This document shows positions 27,685 to 40,685 of a stretch of 64,000 nt of DNA, in pieces. This stretch comes from Eleginops maclovinus (taxonomy: Eukaryota > Chordata > Actinopteri > Perciformes > Eleginopidae): the NCBI RefSeq assembly GCF_036324505.1, contig NC_086349.1:22128747-22192746 (forward strand). The letters are read 5' to 3'. Position numbers and translations under genes: made by a program. The stretch's first letter is position 1, and each line of letters opens with the position of its first letter. The notes under the pieces were generated by a model. It did not search any database and was not told the origin of the DNA. It saw only the letters and a program-made list of their open reading frames with translations.

Positions 27685-29649
27685 CCACTGCAGCGAGTGA
27701 CTGAAAAGAGATAAGTGAGAGACGCGGAGGGAAGTTAGTCGATGCACGGCGCGGGGGACGAGGTGTGAGACAAAGGGAAAGAGGGAGGAAATTTTAAGCA
27801 TTTAAAAGAATGTCATGCAGAGTCTGAGGACTCGGCAGGAAGTTTTTAAAAGAGTGTGTGTAATACAGGACTGGCATGAATTAGAAGTTGAGAGATCAAA
27901 TGTTGGACACAGAAACACAGTGGAGTGAGTGAAAAGAAACAAGATAAAGGATTAACATTGTAGATAAGGAAAACACAAAGCAAAGCATTGTGGGTAAAAC
28001 AGTAACATTTTCTTTGTTGATCTTGATCAGATTGATCTTTACAGTCTTTAAGGTCTGTTTCCATGTGGTAGACGTCCCCCCTCCTCTTTGCTCAGGAAAT
28101 AATCAGTGGTATAACCAAAAGATCATCACTGAGCCCTAAAACAACCGCCCTAAAATATTTAATTAGGGATTCATAACATTATAACCTGATTTACAATAAA
28201 TCCTTACTAACCCAAATCAAAGCAGCGTAGCAAACACACCTCCAGTCAGAATGATGAGAGGAACAACGTGGGATTATGGGAGGGAAAAAACAGCAGAGGT
28301 GGAGAATAAAAACACAAACAGAATCATGATGAGAGAAGATGAACGGGGGAGAAAAGGGGGAGGGATATCAAAGGAACACACCCACCGCTAGCAAACATTT
28401 GACTTGCATACTGATGTCAAATAACAAGAAGCAGTTTCAACTGAAGATGAAGTGAAAAAGCCTGCACTGTACACCAAAGACAGATCACATGCCAAGGTGT
28501 CAGTGTGCCGAGTAATGGATAGATCCTGCTCTCAGTATCTGCTGCGTCATGCTGCGTGAAGCCTCGGAGACAGTTATTCCTTTACTGCAGCATTTTCGTT
28601 TACATATTTCGCTCTTTTTTTCCCCAAGGTGTTTTGGATGCACATCTCTAACCCCGAGTTGGTTTGTGGTAGCGCAACAATGAAGTTGACTAATTGTTTG
28701 GTCAATAAATAGAGACCCAGAAGATTGGGTGTATCACTTTTTTCTGCTTCTTTAATGTGTGGATTTGCTGCTTTACTCAGAACGGTTATCTTGAATTCAA
28801 TATGTGTAGTTTGTTTTTCCAGACAAGCAATTCGAAGATTTCCCCTTGACGTGTGACCGGGGATATTTGCCAATTAGTAATCAATTGGTGACATACAATA
28901 TGTTATGAACAGAAAAGGCAGGCAAGACTAATATGTTTTGCAGGGGGGTCATTTTGTCCAACACTTGACGCCTTTAGGCAAAAAAAAACCCTTGTGAAAG
29001 AGACCTCTGTAAATCAGCTGATCATTTGTTTTGAGATAAATCAATGAACTGGGCTCCATTTCCAGAGCTGTATCCAGGTTTCTTCATACGGTTTTCATGC
29101 TTAGAAAGTGATTCCAGAACAAATTGTACTGTAGTAGGGACCATTCGGGTTTTCAATAAGAATAAGCACCAAATGTGCCAGAAACAAGTCCACCAAGTAA
29201 CAGGAAATGTGCTTTAAATTTTGCTCTGTGAATCTACAGAGCATAAGATACAACTACGGGGAGCCTCTGTTCAGAGTATTTCTGCGTCACAATGGTTCAT
29301 TGTTCATTGAAGAGATGATTTGTCAAATGTCAGTGTTTTCCTTTAAGCCGCAAAGCTGCAGAAGGCTAACAATGAGGGCTGCCAGAGGATAGCAGGGAGG
29401 CCTTTTGATTTGGTTGGATTCACACTCGTGCTTAATTACTGTGTGTGTGTGTGTGCTCGCACATAAATGTACATATATATAAAAATACAAATATGACCCA
29501 CTCACTCATTTGTGTGTGTGGTTTTATATACTATAGAGTTGGGGTGTGTGTTCATGCGTATGTCTACAGCCATTGTGCATCTCACTGCCCTCACATGGTC
29601 GCACACGTGTGTGAATTAGGGGCGAGATGATGATGATGATGATGATTAA

Positions 29650-29800
29650 TGTAGACCTTCGGAGGGATGTTAACTTCCCTTTCAGCAGGTTAATTAAATT
29701 AAAGCAAAGTCGAGACAGATGAGCCCATCAAGGTTTTTATCTCCAGGTCAGGGCCCAGAAGGCTGCACAGTTTTAAAGCTTTAAAGACACGAATCGTCCA
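29650..29800. promoter_or_regulatory. Candidate conserved non-coding element
   Basis: A repeat-poor stretch after a short (GAT)n run. It holds GGTTAATTAAATTAAAGC near 29689, then a GC-balanced block with ATCTCCAGGTCAGGGCCCAG. Enhancer-like texture only. Confidence 0.2.
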
Positions 29801-31829
29801 AAGTGCCACTTTCAAACCTTGATGGTAGACCAAATTCCCGGGGGTCAATAATTACCTGCAATATCTTTAAATGTTGTGAACCGTTTCCTGAAGAATAGCA
29901 GGAAGGTTACTGGTTTGCATGCGTACAAAATATTATGTGATAGATGTTCCATCACCAAAAATGTTGATTACATATATTATAGGACCTTTTGAGGTTAGTA
30001 TTAAGGAAAAACTGGAACATATTTAGAAATAATATATCAGAGAAACACTAAACCCCAACTGAGAAGTACTTTTATGTCATTTATACATATTTATACATAG
30101 GGATCCATCACCTTGTTTGTTGCAAGGTTTTGCTATGTAACCACAGACATCACAACACAATTCATTCTGCTTTGTTAAGATCTATTTTATACTAGTGGAA
30201 CTGATGATAAAACCCTTTAAGACAATCTAATCTTCGGGAGAAAGCAATTATCTCGCATTACAGAAGTTTCATAAAGCATTGATGTAAAGTCACTTTACCG
30301 TCTGTTGTAAGGTATATCAAGGGAGAGGGAACACGAACATCAGAGCGGCAAGTGAAGCCGCAGGGAGAATATAAAAGTAGAAAAATGTTTTGGGGAACAG
30401 TAGATCTCTGCTCCTCGTTTAAAAAACAAGTGAATTATTGAGCAACATGACGCCAATTACAGAGGGGTAAGAGAGCATAGAGAAAACAAAGACTCCCAAA
30501 CCACGTCACAATCTCCCTGTTCAGATCCCCGCTGTCCGCCGGCGGAGCACATTAAAGCTGCAGCTCCCTCTCTCTGGCCCACGTACACCTCACCTGCACA
30601 TCAATCTTTTAAGGCTAACCCCCAAAATATAGAGCAAACCTAATTTACCGTGAGTCAACACACACTCACATCCTCCCTGGGTGCAGCAATAGTGCTGGTG
30701 TGTTTTCATGTTTTGGTGTATTTTTGTATAAAACCTGCTTGTGAGGTCATTTAAACCTGCACTTTCTGAGTATGTTTCTCCCCAGTTAAAAACAAACACA
30801 TTTTTCTGCCAGTGTTTTAGGTTTATATTACATTTTAAAGCTCCCGTCCAAATTTAGCAAAAAGCAGTTTGTTGCAGGTTTGGGTAGCTGAAGAATCACA
30901 ATGGTAAACAATATCAATATTCACATTTAATTCATCTGGGCCAAATTTGGTACCGTACAGCACTTTTCGGAGCGAGTATTATTGGCAACAAAGCCATGCA
31001 TGTGGATCGCTGTCAGAGAAAAAGTAAGACAAGCTGGTAAGCTTAGAGTGGTTGTAATTGAATTTACACTTTTTCAAAACTGGATGCAAAATATGCCTGC
31101 TGCATTATTTGTATGAGCTGGCCACCGCAACTCACCTGTGCCTCCTCTTAGACTCTCTGGTTTTGTGTGTCCCGCTCTGCCCTGACGACAGACTGACAGG
31201 CTGGAAGTTGTAGGGAAGGGGTTTATTTTGTGTTTGATTATTGTGTAAATAATAAAAAGGCTTGACTTATTGTTCCTCTTAATACACAGAGCAAAGTACT
31301 GGAAAACGGTATTGAGTTAAAGTACCGGTATAGGTTAAATTGTGAAGATTACCCAACCCTAGTTTGTCCCATGAAAAGAGTCACTAGCAGAGCAAGAAAG
31401 AGACACTTTTTAATCACCGTTACTGACAGAACTATAAACCCATTTTGTTGGCGTTGCAAGTAAATGCTCTTGATGCTATTTTTTTTAAGACGGCCAGACA
31501 AATTACTGCACCAAGAGTCGGTGAGAAAAGTTTGTTGAAGACAGTGTTTCATTCGAAAAACCAACCAAATGTGAGGCTCCCCAAACACATGTAAGCAGAT
31601 TAAAAGCACTGCCAAAGGTCTTGTTCTCCCAATTTGTTCGCTCTCGACCTCCCTGCACCTCATAACGAGTGAGGTATTGAAATGTCAAACTACTTCCTGT
31701 TTCTGTTAGGGGCCGGCTCTACCTTCACTCATGTCGCTGATCGGTTAGTGTGAATGATAACAAGAAAGCGACGCACAGCACTAATGTCATGTGTTGTGTC
31801 CTGAGGCAGTGAACATGGAACTATTTACT

Positions 31830-31832
<3 letters not shown>

Positions 31833-31863
<31 letters not shown>

Positions 31864-31876
31864 CACACACACACAC
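31833..31876. repeat. Short imperfect (CA)n
   Basis: CA array with one AA slip at about 31861. Confidence 0.95.
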
Positions 31877-32289
31877 CCAAACAGTGAATTAAAGCATGGA
31901 AATATTGCCAGGGGGAAAATCACTGCTCTCCATATTCTGCGTTGAGTTATCGGCTTCTCTTCAATAAAAGGCTGTGTGTTTAGTAGTGTGTGTTTTTTCT
32001 CTGTAAACACAGATAAACAGACCATGGATGTCATGTTCTAATGAAACAGTAAATATTTAATGTCAAATAATGTTAGTTTTTCACATCTACAGGGTGAGTT
32101 AACTGATGGTAGTTCTTGACCTTGAGGCGATTCAGTGTTTTTGTCCCTGCGCTGTGGTGGTGTGAATGGGCTTTGTATGAGTAATATAAAGAACTTTACA
32201 GTATTAATATGTACAGCATCATTTGTTATTATCTCTTGTCAAGCAACAGAACACCTTTATGCCTATTTCATTCCAAAGGGCTCCGACTT

Positions 32290-32450
32290 TTAGATGATTA
32301 TCTTGGTTAATCTATTAGTTGTTTGGTCTGTGGTAAAAAGAGTGAAAAATAATGATTCGTTATCCAGAGCCCAGGATAACATCCTATGATCTGTTTCCTG
32401 TTTCTATTTGCAAAATGATTGAGAAAATATGAAAGACTGAAAAACACAAT
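32290..32450. mobile_element. Relic of a percomorph non-autonomous hAT-like element
   Basis: The order GATTATCTTGGTTAATC, TATTAGTTGTTTGGTCTG, a GTGAAAAATAATG piece and CCAGAGCCCAGGATAACATC follows, with decay, a consensus I recall from many percomorph introns (ATTAATCGATTAGTTGTTTG, then GTGAAAAATG, then CAGAGCCCAAGATGA). Only one end is present. Confidence 0.55.
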
Positions 32451-33187
32451 ATAACATCATTCATCGTCGCTGGTCATTGCAGTGTGGAGGTGAACTGTAT
32501 GTGGGCAACACACTGCAGGTTGCCATCAAACTTCTTTCAAAAGCAGTTTTCAAAAGCTGTTCTCACCGGTTTTCTCCACTAGCCACTTCATGCAGTAGAG
32601 AAAAGAATATGTCCTCTGTGAACCTTTGCATTTACACATTCACTTAACACCTGAGACTGAAGTCTGAGTCAAATGTGTTGTGTACCCTTGTGGGGAATTG
32701 TGCTTGTTTATTCTCAGTGTAATTTCACTCTTTCTTCACACAAATCACATGTTGCTTGTAAATCCTTCCTCTAACGAGAGGGTGTTTAATGCTGTATATT
32801 TATGGAGCTCTTAAAGGCAAATTTGCATTATGTTATTTTATTTTGCAACCTCTGGAAAAGCATCCTAATTTCCCCTTAGGTTTAGCAGAGAAGTCAACCA
32901 CCTGCTGTCACTCCTCTTCCTCTTTTCTTCTGTACTTAGCAGCAGAGTTTCTGTGAAATGCATTTATAACTCTAGCATTTGTAGCGCCTTGCAGTCAGTG
33001 TTATACTTTCTTAGTGTCACAGAGCCTGAGAGAAGCATAAAGAAAACATGTCACCTCAGACGTGATAAAAAATCTGCAAATAAAAAGAAGAGACTTCAAC
33101 AAGAGGTTAGTATTCATCAGTCTTAAACAAGTCTTAACAGAGAGTGAGACGTGCAGATGGTACTCTCTCTTCATATCCTGCGCCGTC

Positions 33188-33471
<284 letters not shown>

Positions 33472-34198
33472 CACCATGTCGAGCAGGCAGGAGATCATTG
33501 GGGGATGTATAACTTAACGTAACATTATTGCTGACATACCTTTACTATGTGTGTCGTACGAGACAAGACACTGGAACTTAACTTGTGATTTGATGCGCTA
33601 CAGAAGTTATTCATAGACACAGTGAAACATACAGTGTACATTTAATAGCACTACACAACTTTGATGCTGACATCTTCTCTTCTCCGATCGGCAACAGCTG
33701 TCTGCTCTCCTCCACCGTCTCTCTCTCTCGCTCTGGCACTCAACCGCAAAATTGTTATGCATATAATGCGCCAGTCTTATAGCGATGTAATGCAAAGACA
33801 AGGTTGATTGCATGTAAAACCTATTTAAGGATGTACAATCTATTTTTTTTTACCAAGGAGAACCAATACCCAGTTTTGTATTTTAAAAAAAAGTCCCTAT
33901 ACAGTAGATAATGCACACTTAAGGAGAAAGAGAGAAACATGATTAATATTTTATAGCTCTGACCTTACATCCATGTTGTAAATAACAAAAACCAAGAAAA
34001 AGGTTGCCTCTTCAAATGTTTAATTCATAAAATCCAACAACTTGTATTACAAAGTGTGTGGGCTGCTATTATTAAGTCAATGAAAGCTATTTAGCTTATA
34101 TAAACCGTCAATCCTTGGAAGAAATGTACATTCCCCACGGTGATATCTATTTGAATTGAATTAATTATTTCCAAACTAGCTTCTATCCTTACAGCTAT

Positions 34199-34680
34199 GC
34201 AACAGCGTGAGGAAAGTGGAGAGAAGGTCGAAACAAGAGGAGGAAAAGAAGGAGTCCATGTGTTCGGTTCTCAACGCAAAAGCAATATTCAGCTACACCC
34301 TCCCTCCCTCCTTCTCCATCTATAGAGAGGAAAAGAGAGGACGGGAGTGAGGGGAGGGAGAAAAAGAGGAGGCTGTGTGAGAGTGGATATTGGGAGTGAA
34401 AAGAGCAGAGCTGAAGGAAGCCAAAAAATGATGAGTGAGATGGAGCGGGAAGAGGAGAGGTGGGATATGAGAATTAAACAGATGGAGGGCAGAGCTGGAG
34501 TAGAAAATGAGGGAAGAGGAGAGGCTGTGAAAAGGAAAGGGGGGGTGGAGAGAGGATGGGCGAGGCACAGCAAACAAGAGGGAGAGTAAATGGGAGAGTG
34601 GGAAAAGAGAGGAGGAATGAGGAGCAGAGCCAGGAGGCAGAAGATGGCGAGGGCAGAGGGAGCAGCAGAAGCATAAAAAA
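34199..34680. other. Purine-rich (GA) tract of about 480 bp
   Basis: The + strand is overwhelmingly G and A (GGAGAG, AGAGGA, GGGAGA units). The open frames on both strands are charge- or Ser/Pro-rich by-products. Potential triplex-forming DNA. Confidence 0.55.
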
Positions 34681-34934
34681 TTGGAAGTCTGCGTGCGGGA
34701 GGAAGGGTGTTTTTACACGCTTCTGAGAAATCATGTGCTCCCTCCTACCCTAAATATTTCAGGAAAACCCCCAAACTGTTCCATTACAGTCACATTCATC
34801 CTGCCTGCTGCATTATAGTCATTCCTAGTAAGAAACGGGTGTGTTATAGTGGGGTCTTTTTTTATTTAAATGAAGTTATTTAATGGTTGAGTACATCTGC
34901 AGGCTAACAGATATACAATGAGTGTCTTCCAGAT

Positions 34935-35005
34935 TGTGGGTGTGAGTATTTTTCATCCACTTTTTGTCTTTGGGATTAATAAAGCAATTATTATCTTATT
35001 TTATA
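34935..35005 (+). mobile_element. Possible 3' tail of a non-LTR retroposon
   Basis: The segment reading GTCTTTGGGATTAATAAAGC, then an ATTATTATCTTATTTTAT run, resembles the 3' tail common to fish LINE/SINE insertions (GGGATTAATAAAGT plus a short simple repeat). The body of the element is not recognisable. Confidence 0.35.
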
Positions 35006-35667
35006 TAAAGTTTTAGTATTTGCACATTATTCATTTCTAAAATGGGTGGTGCTCAGTGTAATATAGTGTCTACTTGAAGGTTGAAACGGTTCTACAGAAA
35101 GCTGTCACACAAAATTCTTCAGCACATTTACTAGTAAAAGCGTCTCAGGTTTGAAAAGCAATTCAAAAGCTTATCATCTTTTAGGGTGACTTTGTAACCC
35201 TGGTTAAGAAAAGCGCTTGGGAGTGTTCTTTTTGATTTCTGACTTACTTTTTTACTTAGGTTTTAAACCACTAGACAGTGAATAAAACACAGTATTATAA
35301 TGATACAATTTAAAAAGCACCATTTCAACAACTGATGTCACAGTAGTCAAATTTCCTTTACTGCATTAAATTACATATTTGTAGTCAAGATATGAGAAAG
35401 TTCATTTGTTTTGGCGGAAATAGTGGAACACGACTGCAGTACTGTACAGTGTTTTACTGACATGTGATGCACCTCTGTGTGTTACTGAAGGCCTGCAAAT
35501 GTGCTTACAGCTTCAATTGTTTTATATCCTATATCTTGTCTGTATGTCGTCTGCAGCGAGTTACTGTCTGTATGCGTCTGTAATACAAGCATCTGTGTGT
35601 GTGTTTACAGATAAGTGTGTGAAGTGAATGTGTTTGTGTGTGTGTCCTTTCCCACTCATACATAATG

Positions 35668-35720
35668 GTGTGTGTGTGTGTGTGTGTGTTTGTGTGCATG
35701 TGCGTGTGTGTGTGTGTGTG
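35668..35720. repeat. Imperfect (TG)n
   Basis: TG array with TTTG and CATG interruptions. Confidence 0.95.
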
Positions 35721-35824
35721 CAAGTACGTTTCCATGCACACAACAAGCAGTCAAGGCTTTTAGCCTGGAAATAAGAACATATAAGTCTACTAGACTAGCC
35801 GAGCCCCGCCTCCTCTGCATCCCT

Positions 35825-36120
35825 TTATACATCCCTCTCTCCCTCTCTCTCTCTATCTTGCATACTCTTTCTTCTTTTTCCAGTATCTTCCTCTTCTCAC
35901 CCACACATGCATGCTCTCTGTCCTCCTCTCTTTCTCCCCCTCATCTCTCACATTTCTTGTTCCTTTTTCTTTCTTCCATCCTTTCACTTCTGCAGTGTGG
36001 GAATCAGACATGATAGCTTCTTCTCCTCAATTTGGTGTGCCTCTCCTCTTCTCTCTCTCCCTCCCTTTGATGCAGACCACGAGGAGGAGGAGTGGCCCAT
36101 TGTTCCCCTCCTCCCCTCTT
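35825..36120. other. Pyrimidine-rich tract
   Basis: About 300 bp of C/T-rich DNA interrupted near 36000. It ends in a splice-acceptor-like GATGCAG at about 36072; see the rejected items. Confidence 0.45.
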
Positions 36121-37248
36121 CATATCCCAGAGCTCAGCTTCCCTGTCACAGAGTGTGTGTGCTTTCGTTCTGTATGCTAGTCTATCTATGGCTCGAGGGA
36201 TTCTAACATGTTTCCAAACGCTATATTTATAATATTTGTTAGAAAAGCGGAACCCCAATTATCTTAGAAAATGAAATCATAATAAGTTAGTGTCAATCTG
36301 TATTCAGTTCGGTCAGATATGTGCTGACTCATGTTTGATGTCGTGTTTGGCTGTTTTTTCCTCTGTGATGTAGCAGTTACATGAATCACTTCTAAAAATA
36401 CTTTTCTGTGTGAGGATTCTTTTGTGCATATTTTAAAACGCATTCCTCTCTTACTTCCTAACCTCTCCTAGTCATATAAACTAAACAGATTTGGTTTTGT
36501 GCCACATTTCCATATTCTCACGTTTTCAAAATGTGACACCTGAAGGATCCATAGCAGACGATGTACAGTACAGTTTAATAATAAGATCCTCCAGGTGAAC
36601 AGCAGCTGTGTCCCTCTGTTGGCTCACATTATTTCCCTCACTGTTTTCCCCCTCTGCTGCCCACATGATGAAATATTAATTTACTCCGATCAGACGAGGG
36701 AAAGTGGCTTTGTGTGTGTGTGTGTGAAAGAGAAAGTGACTGCTCATATCCAATCCATATTCTATTCTGCTTCTTACTTTCCTCCTCTCCCTCCTTTCCT
36801 GGGACACACGTCCTCAGTACAGTAGAGCAGAGAATATTCTTGTTGTCTAAGTAGTTCAGCAATAGTCAAATGGCCTTTAAACTTCAATATTGTAACTAAT
36901 GACCTTTAGATCCTTAGGAAGAGTGGATCTTGAAAATTAAAATATGAAATTAAATACTTTTATTTAAATGCTCCAAATAAATCAGTATTAATCTGCTGTG
37001 TGTCTGATGATTACACTCTAAGGAAATTATGTTTGTGTCACCATGCATTTGTTGATCACTTTTAAACTTGCAACAAAAACATTGCCTTTTAATTAAAGAG
37101 GCTTTACAATTAGCAGGAAATGTCATTAGACCTTTCTTAGTTTTTGAAATTGTGCTGATGAGATGGGCCTTAAAAGTTGTGGAAAATCTCTTTGTTTGAA
37201 AAAAAAAATGCTTTACAGTACTGTTATACATTTGAACCCGTTTCCACT

Positions 37249-37270
37249 TGTGTGTGTGTGTGTGTGTGTG
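37249..37270. repeat. Short (TG)n
   Basis: Eleven TG units. Confidence 0.95.
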
Positions 37271-37289
37271 CAGTTTCAGTTTCTATGAG

Positions 37290-37510
37290 TGACAGGAGGG
37301 AATTGGCAGAGAGGATTACATCTCATTAAACAGTGAGATGGATCGGTTCAGCTTGAGATTGCCATCAGCAGGATTAACTCTGCTGCTGATAATGAGTGAC
37401 ATAATGAATCTCCCCCAGAGGCGTTCATAGAAACATCCAACAGTGGCATTTTATCATCTCAAGATTATTTTGGGTCTGACCAAAGGGAAAGCAGCAGACT
37501 CTGATTCCAT
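37290..37510. promoter_or_regulatory. Candidate conserved non-coding element
   Basis: Repeat-free, balanced composition, with GGATTACATCTCATTAAAC near 37313, CAGGATTAACTCTGCTGCTG near 37369 and GATAATGAGTGACATAATGA near 37388. Several ATTA/GATTA cores occur within 100 bp. Inference from texture only. Confidence 0.25.
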
Positions 37511-38299
37511 TCTGATCAGCTCGTTGGTACACGGACATCTTGAATGTGTATTTGAAATGAATGATGATAATGTGTGACGAAGCACAGGAGAATGTGAGCT
37601 CTGGCTGTTGGCTGGGGCTTCAAAAAGAAATGCGGTACTGGCTCAATGTTGCTCCTTAGTCTCACTGTTATGACTACACATGCAAAACATCTAAATACTG
37701 TATTTTCCCCTTTAGCTGTTCTAATCATGGTTCTTATCTAAAGAACAAGCAGTTAACAGAGAACATGTAAAACAAAACTATCCCTTGAACTGCGCTCGCC
37801 AGAAAAAAAAACTAACATTTCAAAGAAAGACATTTTTCATGCACTCATTTGAATATTGAAATGTTGTTTTGACATTTTATTTACAGGTCTTTCAGGTTTG
37901 CCTCGAAACATTATATATAAAATTGTTTAAAGCTGTAGACACTTGGGGGCACACAGGATTGACCTATCATTCTTGAAGTTGAAATGAGGAACCTGTTGCT
38001 TTTTATTCGAACATTCAGCAGATAAAAAGCAACTTGATGGATTTGGATGTTGGATATGATTCGATTCTTGCTCATTGTCATTTGATACATTGGTATCATA
38101 CATAAATATCCATTCTAGTCAAGTTTATTCTATGGAAAACAGTAAACAAAAACTATTTATTGCGTATTTTAAAGACACATTGTGTGAGAACTCATTGTTC
38201 CATCCGTTTTTCTCCCGAGTCAATCGCTGCGGTTTTTCCATCCTGACTGTGCGGCAGTCAATGATACGGAGAAAGCAGGAAAGTGTTGAGAACCACAGG

Positions 38300-38470
38300 G
38301 CGACATTTAAATAACAAATTGAGCTGTGAATGTGTATGCTAATCACCATAATTGCTGAAAATGTATTCCGTTAATGTAGATAATTACAGTCTTTGCACTT
38401 TCCTCATTTACATATATGTGTTTTGTTGACGAGGCTGAAATCTGCAGAGTGATTTTAGAGCAAATGAGAG
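38300..38470. promoter_or_regulatory. Candidate conserved non-coding element
   Basis: Repeat-free stretch with GTATGCTAATCACCATAATT near 38334 (octamer-like ATGCTAAT), TTAATGTAGATAATTACAG near 38371 and CATTTACATATATG near 38406. No open frame; enhancer-like texture only. Confidence 0.25.
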
Positions 38471-38489
38471 TAAACAAGCCATACAGTTC

Positions 38490-38660
38490 ATTCTCTCCTT
38501 CCCTCCCTCCTCTTTACCTCCTTATCCCTCGCTGCTTCTCCTCTCTTTGTGCTGCTAGTGTCGTCCCTTCTCTTGTTAACTGTTCCTAAGACTGTACATC
38601 TCTCTCCTCCTTCCCTTCTATCCATTATTCTTCTCATCAGAGCATTAAATAGGCTTTTTG
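38490..38660. other. Pyrimidine-rich tract
   Basis: C/T-rich stretch (CCTTCCCTCC, CTCTCTCCTC) without other structure. Confidence 0.4.
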
Positions 38661-40554
38661 TCTCTGCCTGTTAAAGCTTCGACGAAAATGTCGATTTAAG
38701 GAGGGTAAAGCTCTTCTCTCCTCGTTTGTCTTTACTCATGCGCCCCTTCCCTGTTCATTTTTTTTTTTTAAATGAAGACAGCGCTCTACTGTCTGCATAA
38801 TAATAATACTCTGTAATTTATCTTATCATCAATCCAGAGTGTCAGAACTCTCATTTACGACAAGGGCGTATAAGCAAAGATGGGTCCAAGAAAAAACCAA
38901 ACAAAGTCATGATGCTGGTGATGGAAAATGCTCTCTACAGGTATTGTTTTATCTTATTATAGGCATGTCAGACCAATGACATTAAGTGTTATAAACTGAA
39001 AAAACAACAACATACCAGTAGAGGTTATTCGACTCATCTCATCACTCTCATAAAAACTGTGAAATTAATGAATAACAGGAGATTGTGAAATTCATTACAG
39101 TCAGGGGAAAAAGAGAGGAAAGGAAAATGCTGATTTGGCAAATTGTGTTTTTGCTTTTAGGAGTGACATTGCTTTCCTTTAGTACCTCTCATATGGACCA
39201 GCTCTAAATTAAACTGTAAAAAGCAGCCACGTCTATCAAATATGTAGTTGTTTATTTTAAATTGTGGATCAGCGCAAACAGAAGAAGCCTTTCAAAATAA
39301 AGATGTGCATAAATAATACTCCCCGGCAGGGTTTGTTGAGATATTTCATTATTTTAAACTTCCTGCTATGCTTTGTTCTTCTTTTTTTGTATCTGGCACA
39401 ATCCTTAAAAAGGCTGACAAATGAGCCAGTATTTGGCAGCACGTGGCTAGCCTGGAGAGGATGTCTGCTGTCTGTTACGGTCAGAAAAAAACACATTCAG
39501 CTGAGGATATTTTAGATTACAGGGAAACACTGTCCTCTCTGTCCTGGGAGAGAGGCTCCAGGCCTGAGCACCGCCCGAGCCGCTGCCTCTCCCATCAGCC
39601 TCTGGAGCCGCATCATCTCTCTGGCTCCGGGCCACAGAGATGATGGACAGCAGAGAATTAGAGAGAGAAGTGGGTGAAAGGGCGTGGAGGGATGGAGAGA
39701 GAGGGATGGAGAGTGTGTGTGAGAGAGAGGAAGGACAGAGGATAAACCAAACAGTGTACAGTCGGTGTGTGTCTGTGTGTGTATTGTGTCTTGTTGGCAT
39801 CGCGGCTGACTGCCATTGAGCTCATCCCGTCGCGTTAGCTTGCTGACTGACTGCCCGCTGGATCCTGCGTTACGGCGCTGACTCTGGATTACAGCATGAC
39901 AGATATTATCTCACCTCATTATCCAGCTCACCTGAGATGATGCATTCCATCATCACTTTAAAAAAAAAAAGTGCTGTGGGCTTCCCCTGCCTGCCCGATG
40001 TGAGGCGTAGCATTTGGTTCATTGGGTTTGTGTAATTGACTCAGTGCAGTGATAGAAACATGTTTTAACGCCACTTTAGGTAGCTGCCAGGTCATGATCG
40101 AATAGATGCACTGTGTATACCGTTTTACATTTAAGACCAATAGAAACAACAGGGGTGTGCTTTACATAATAATGTTGTCCAACATTAATACATATAACAA
40201 TATGTCACGTAAAAAAATACAGACTTTTTAAAGTTTTTATTCTGTATTTTGTAAAGTGAAAACAAAATGAATGCGTTGTACAGTTTATTTGTTAATTTGT
40301 GTCAGAGGCTCGTCTATCCTGAAAGCACAAGAACGGTCCAATTCAAGAAAAGAAACGTATACAGATGTTTTATTGTTTCCAGTTGACTTGACCAAATGCA
40401 GACCGAGATGAGGGGTGTAGTTTTGGGTGTGTGTGAGATCAGTGCTAGGCTGTGACAGCAGTGTCTTTGTTGCTGCTCTGCTGGCAGTACCATCCTCCTA
40501 TTCTGCCCTGATGACCTTCTATACTCCCTTAATACTGAAGAGCCTGTCTCCATC

Positions 40555-40685
<131 letters not shown>

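Noticed and set aside
36063..36206. Acceptor-like GATGCAG behind a pyrimidine tract, followed by a phase-compatible frame DHEEEEWPIVP
   Set aside because: It could join the first exon in frame, but no clear donor follows, the residues match nothing in NOL4 or NOL4L, and the frame sits in a skewed C/T tract. A cryptic site is the simpler reading.
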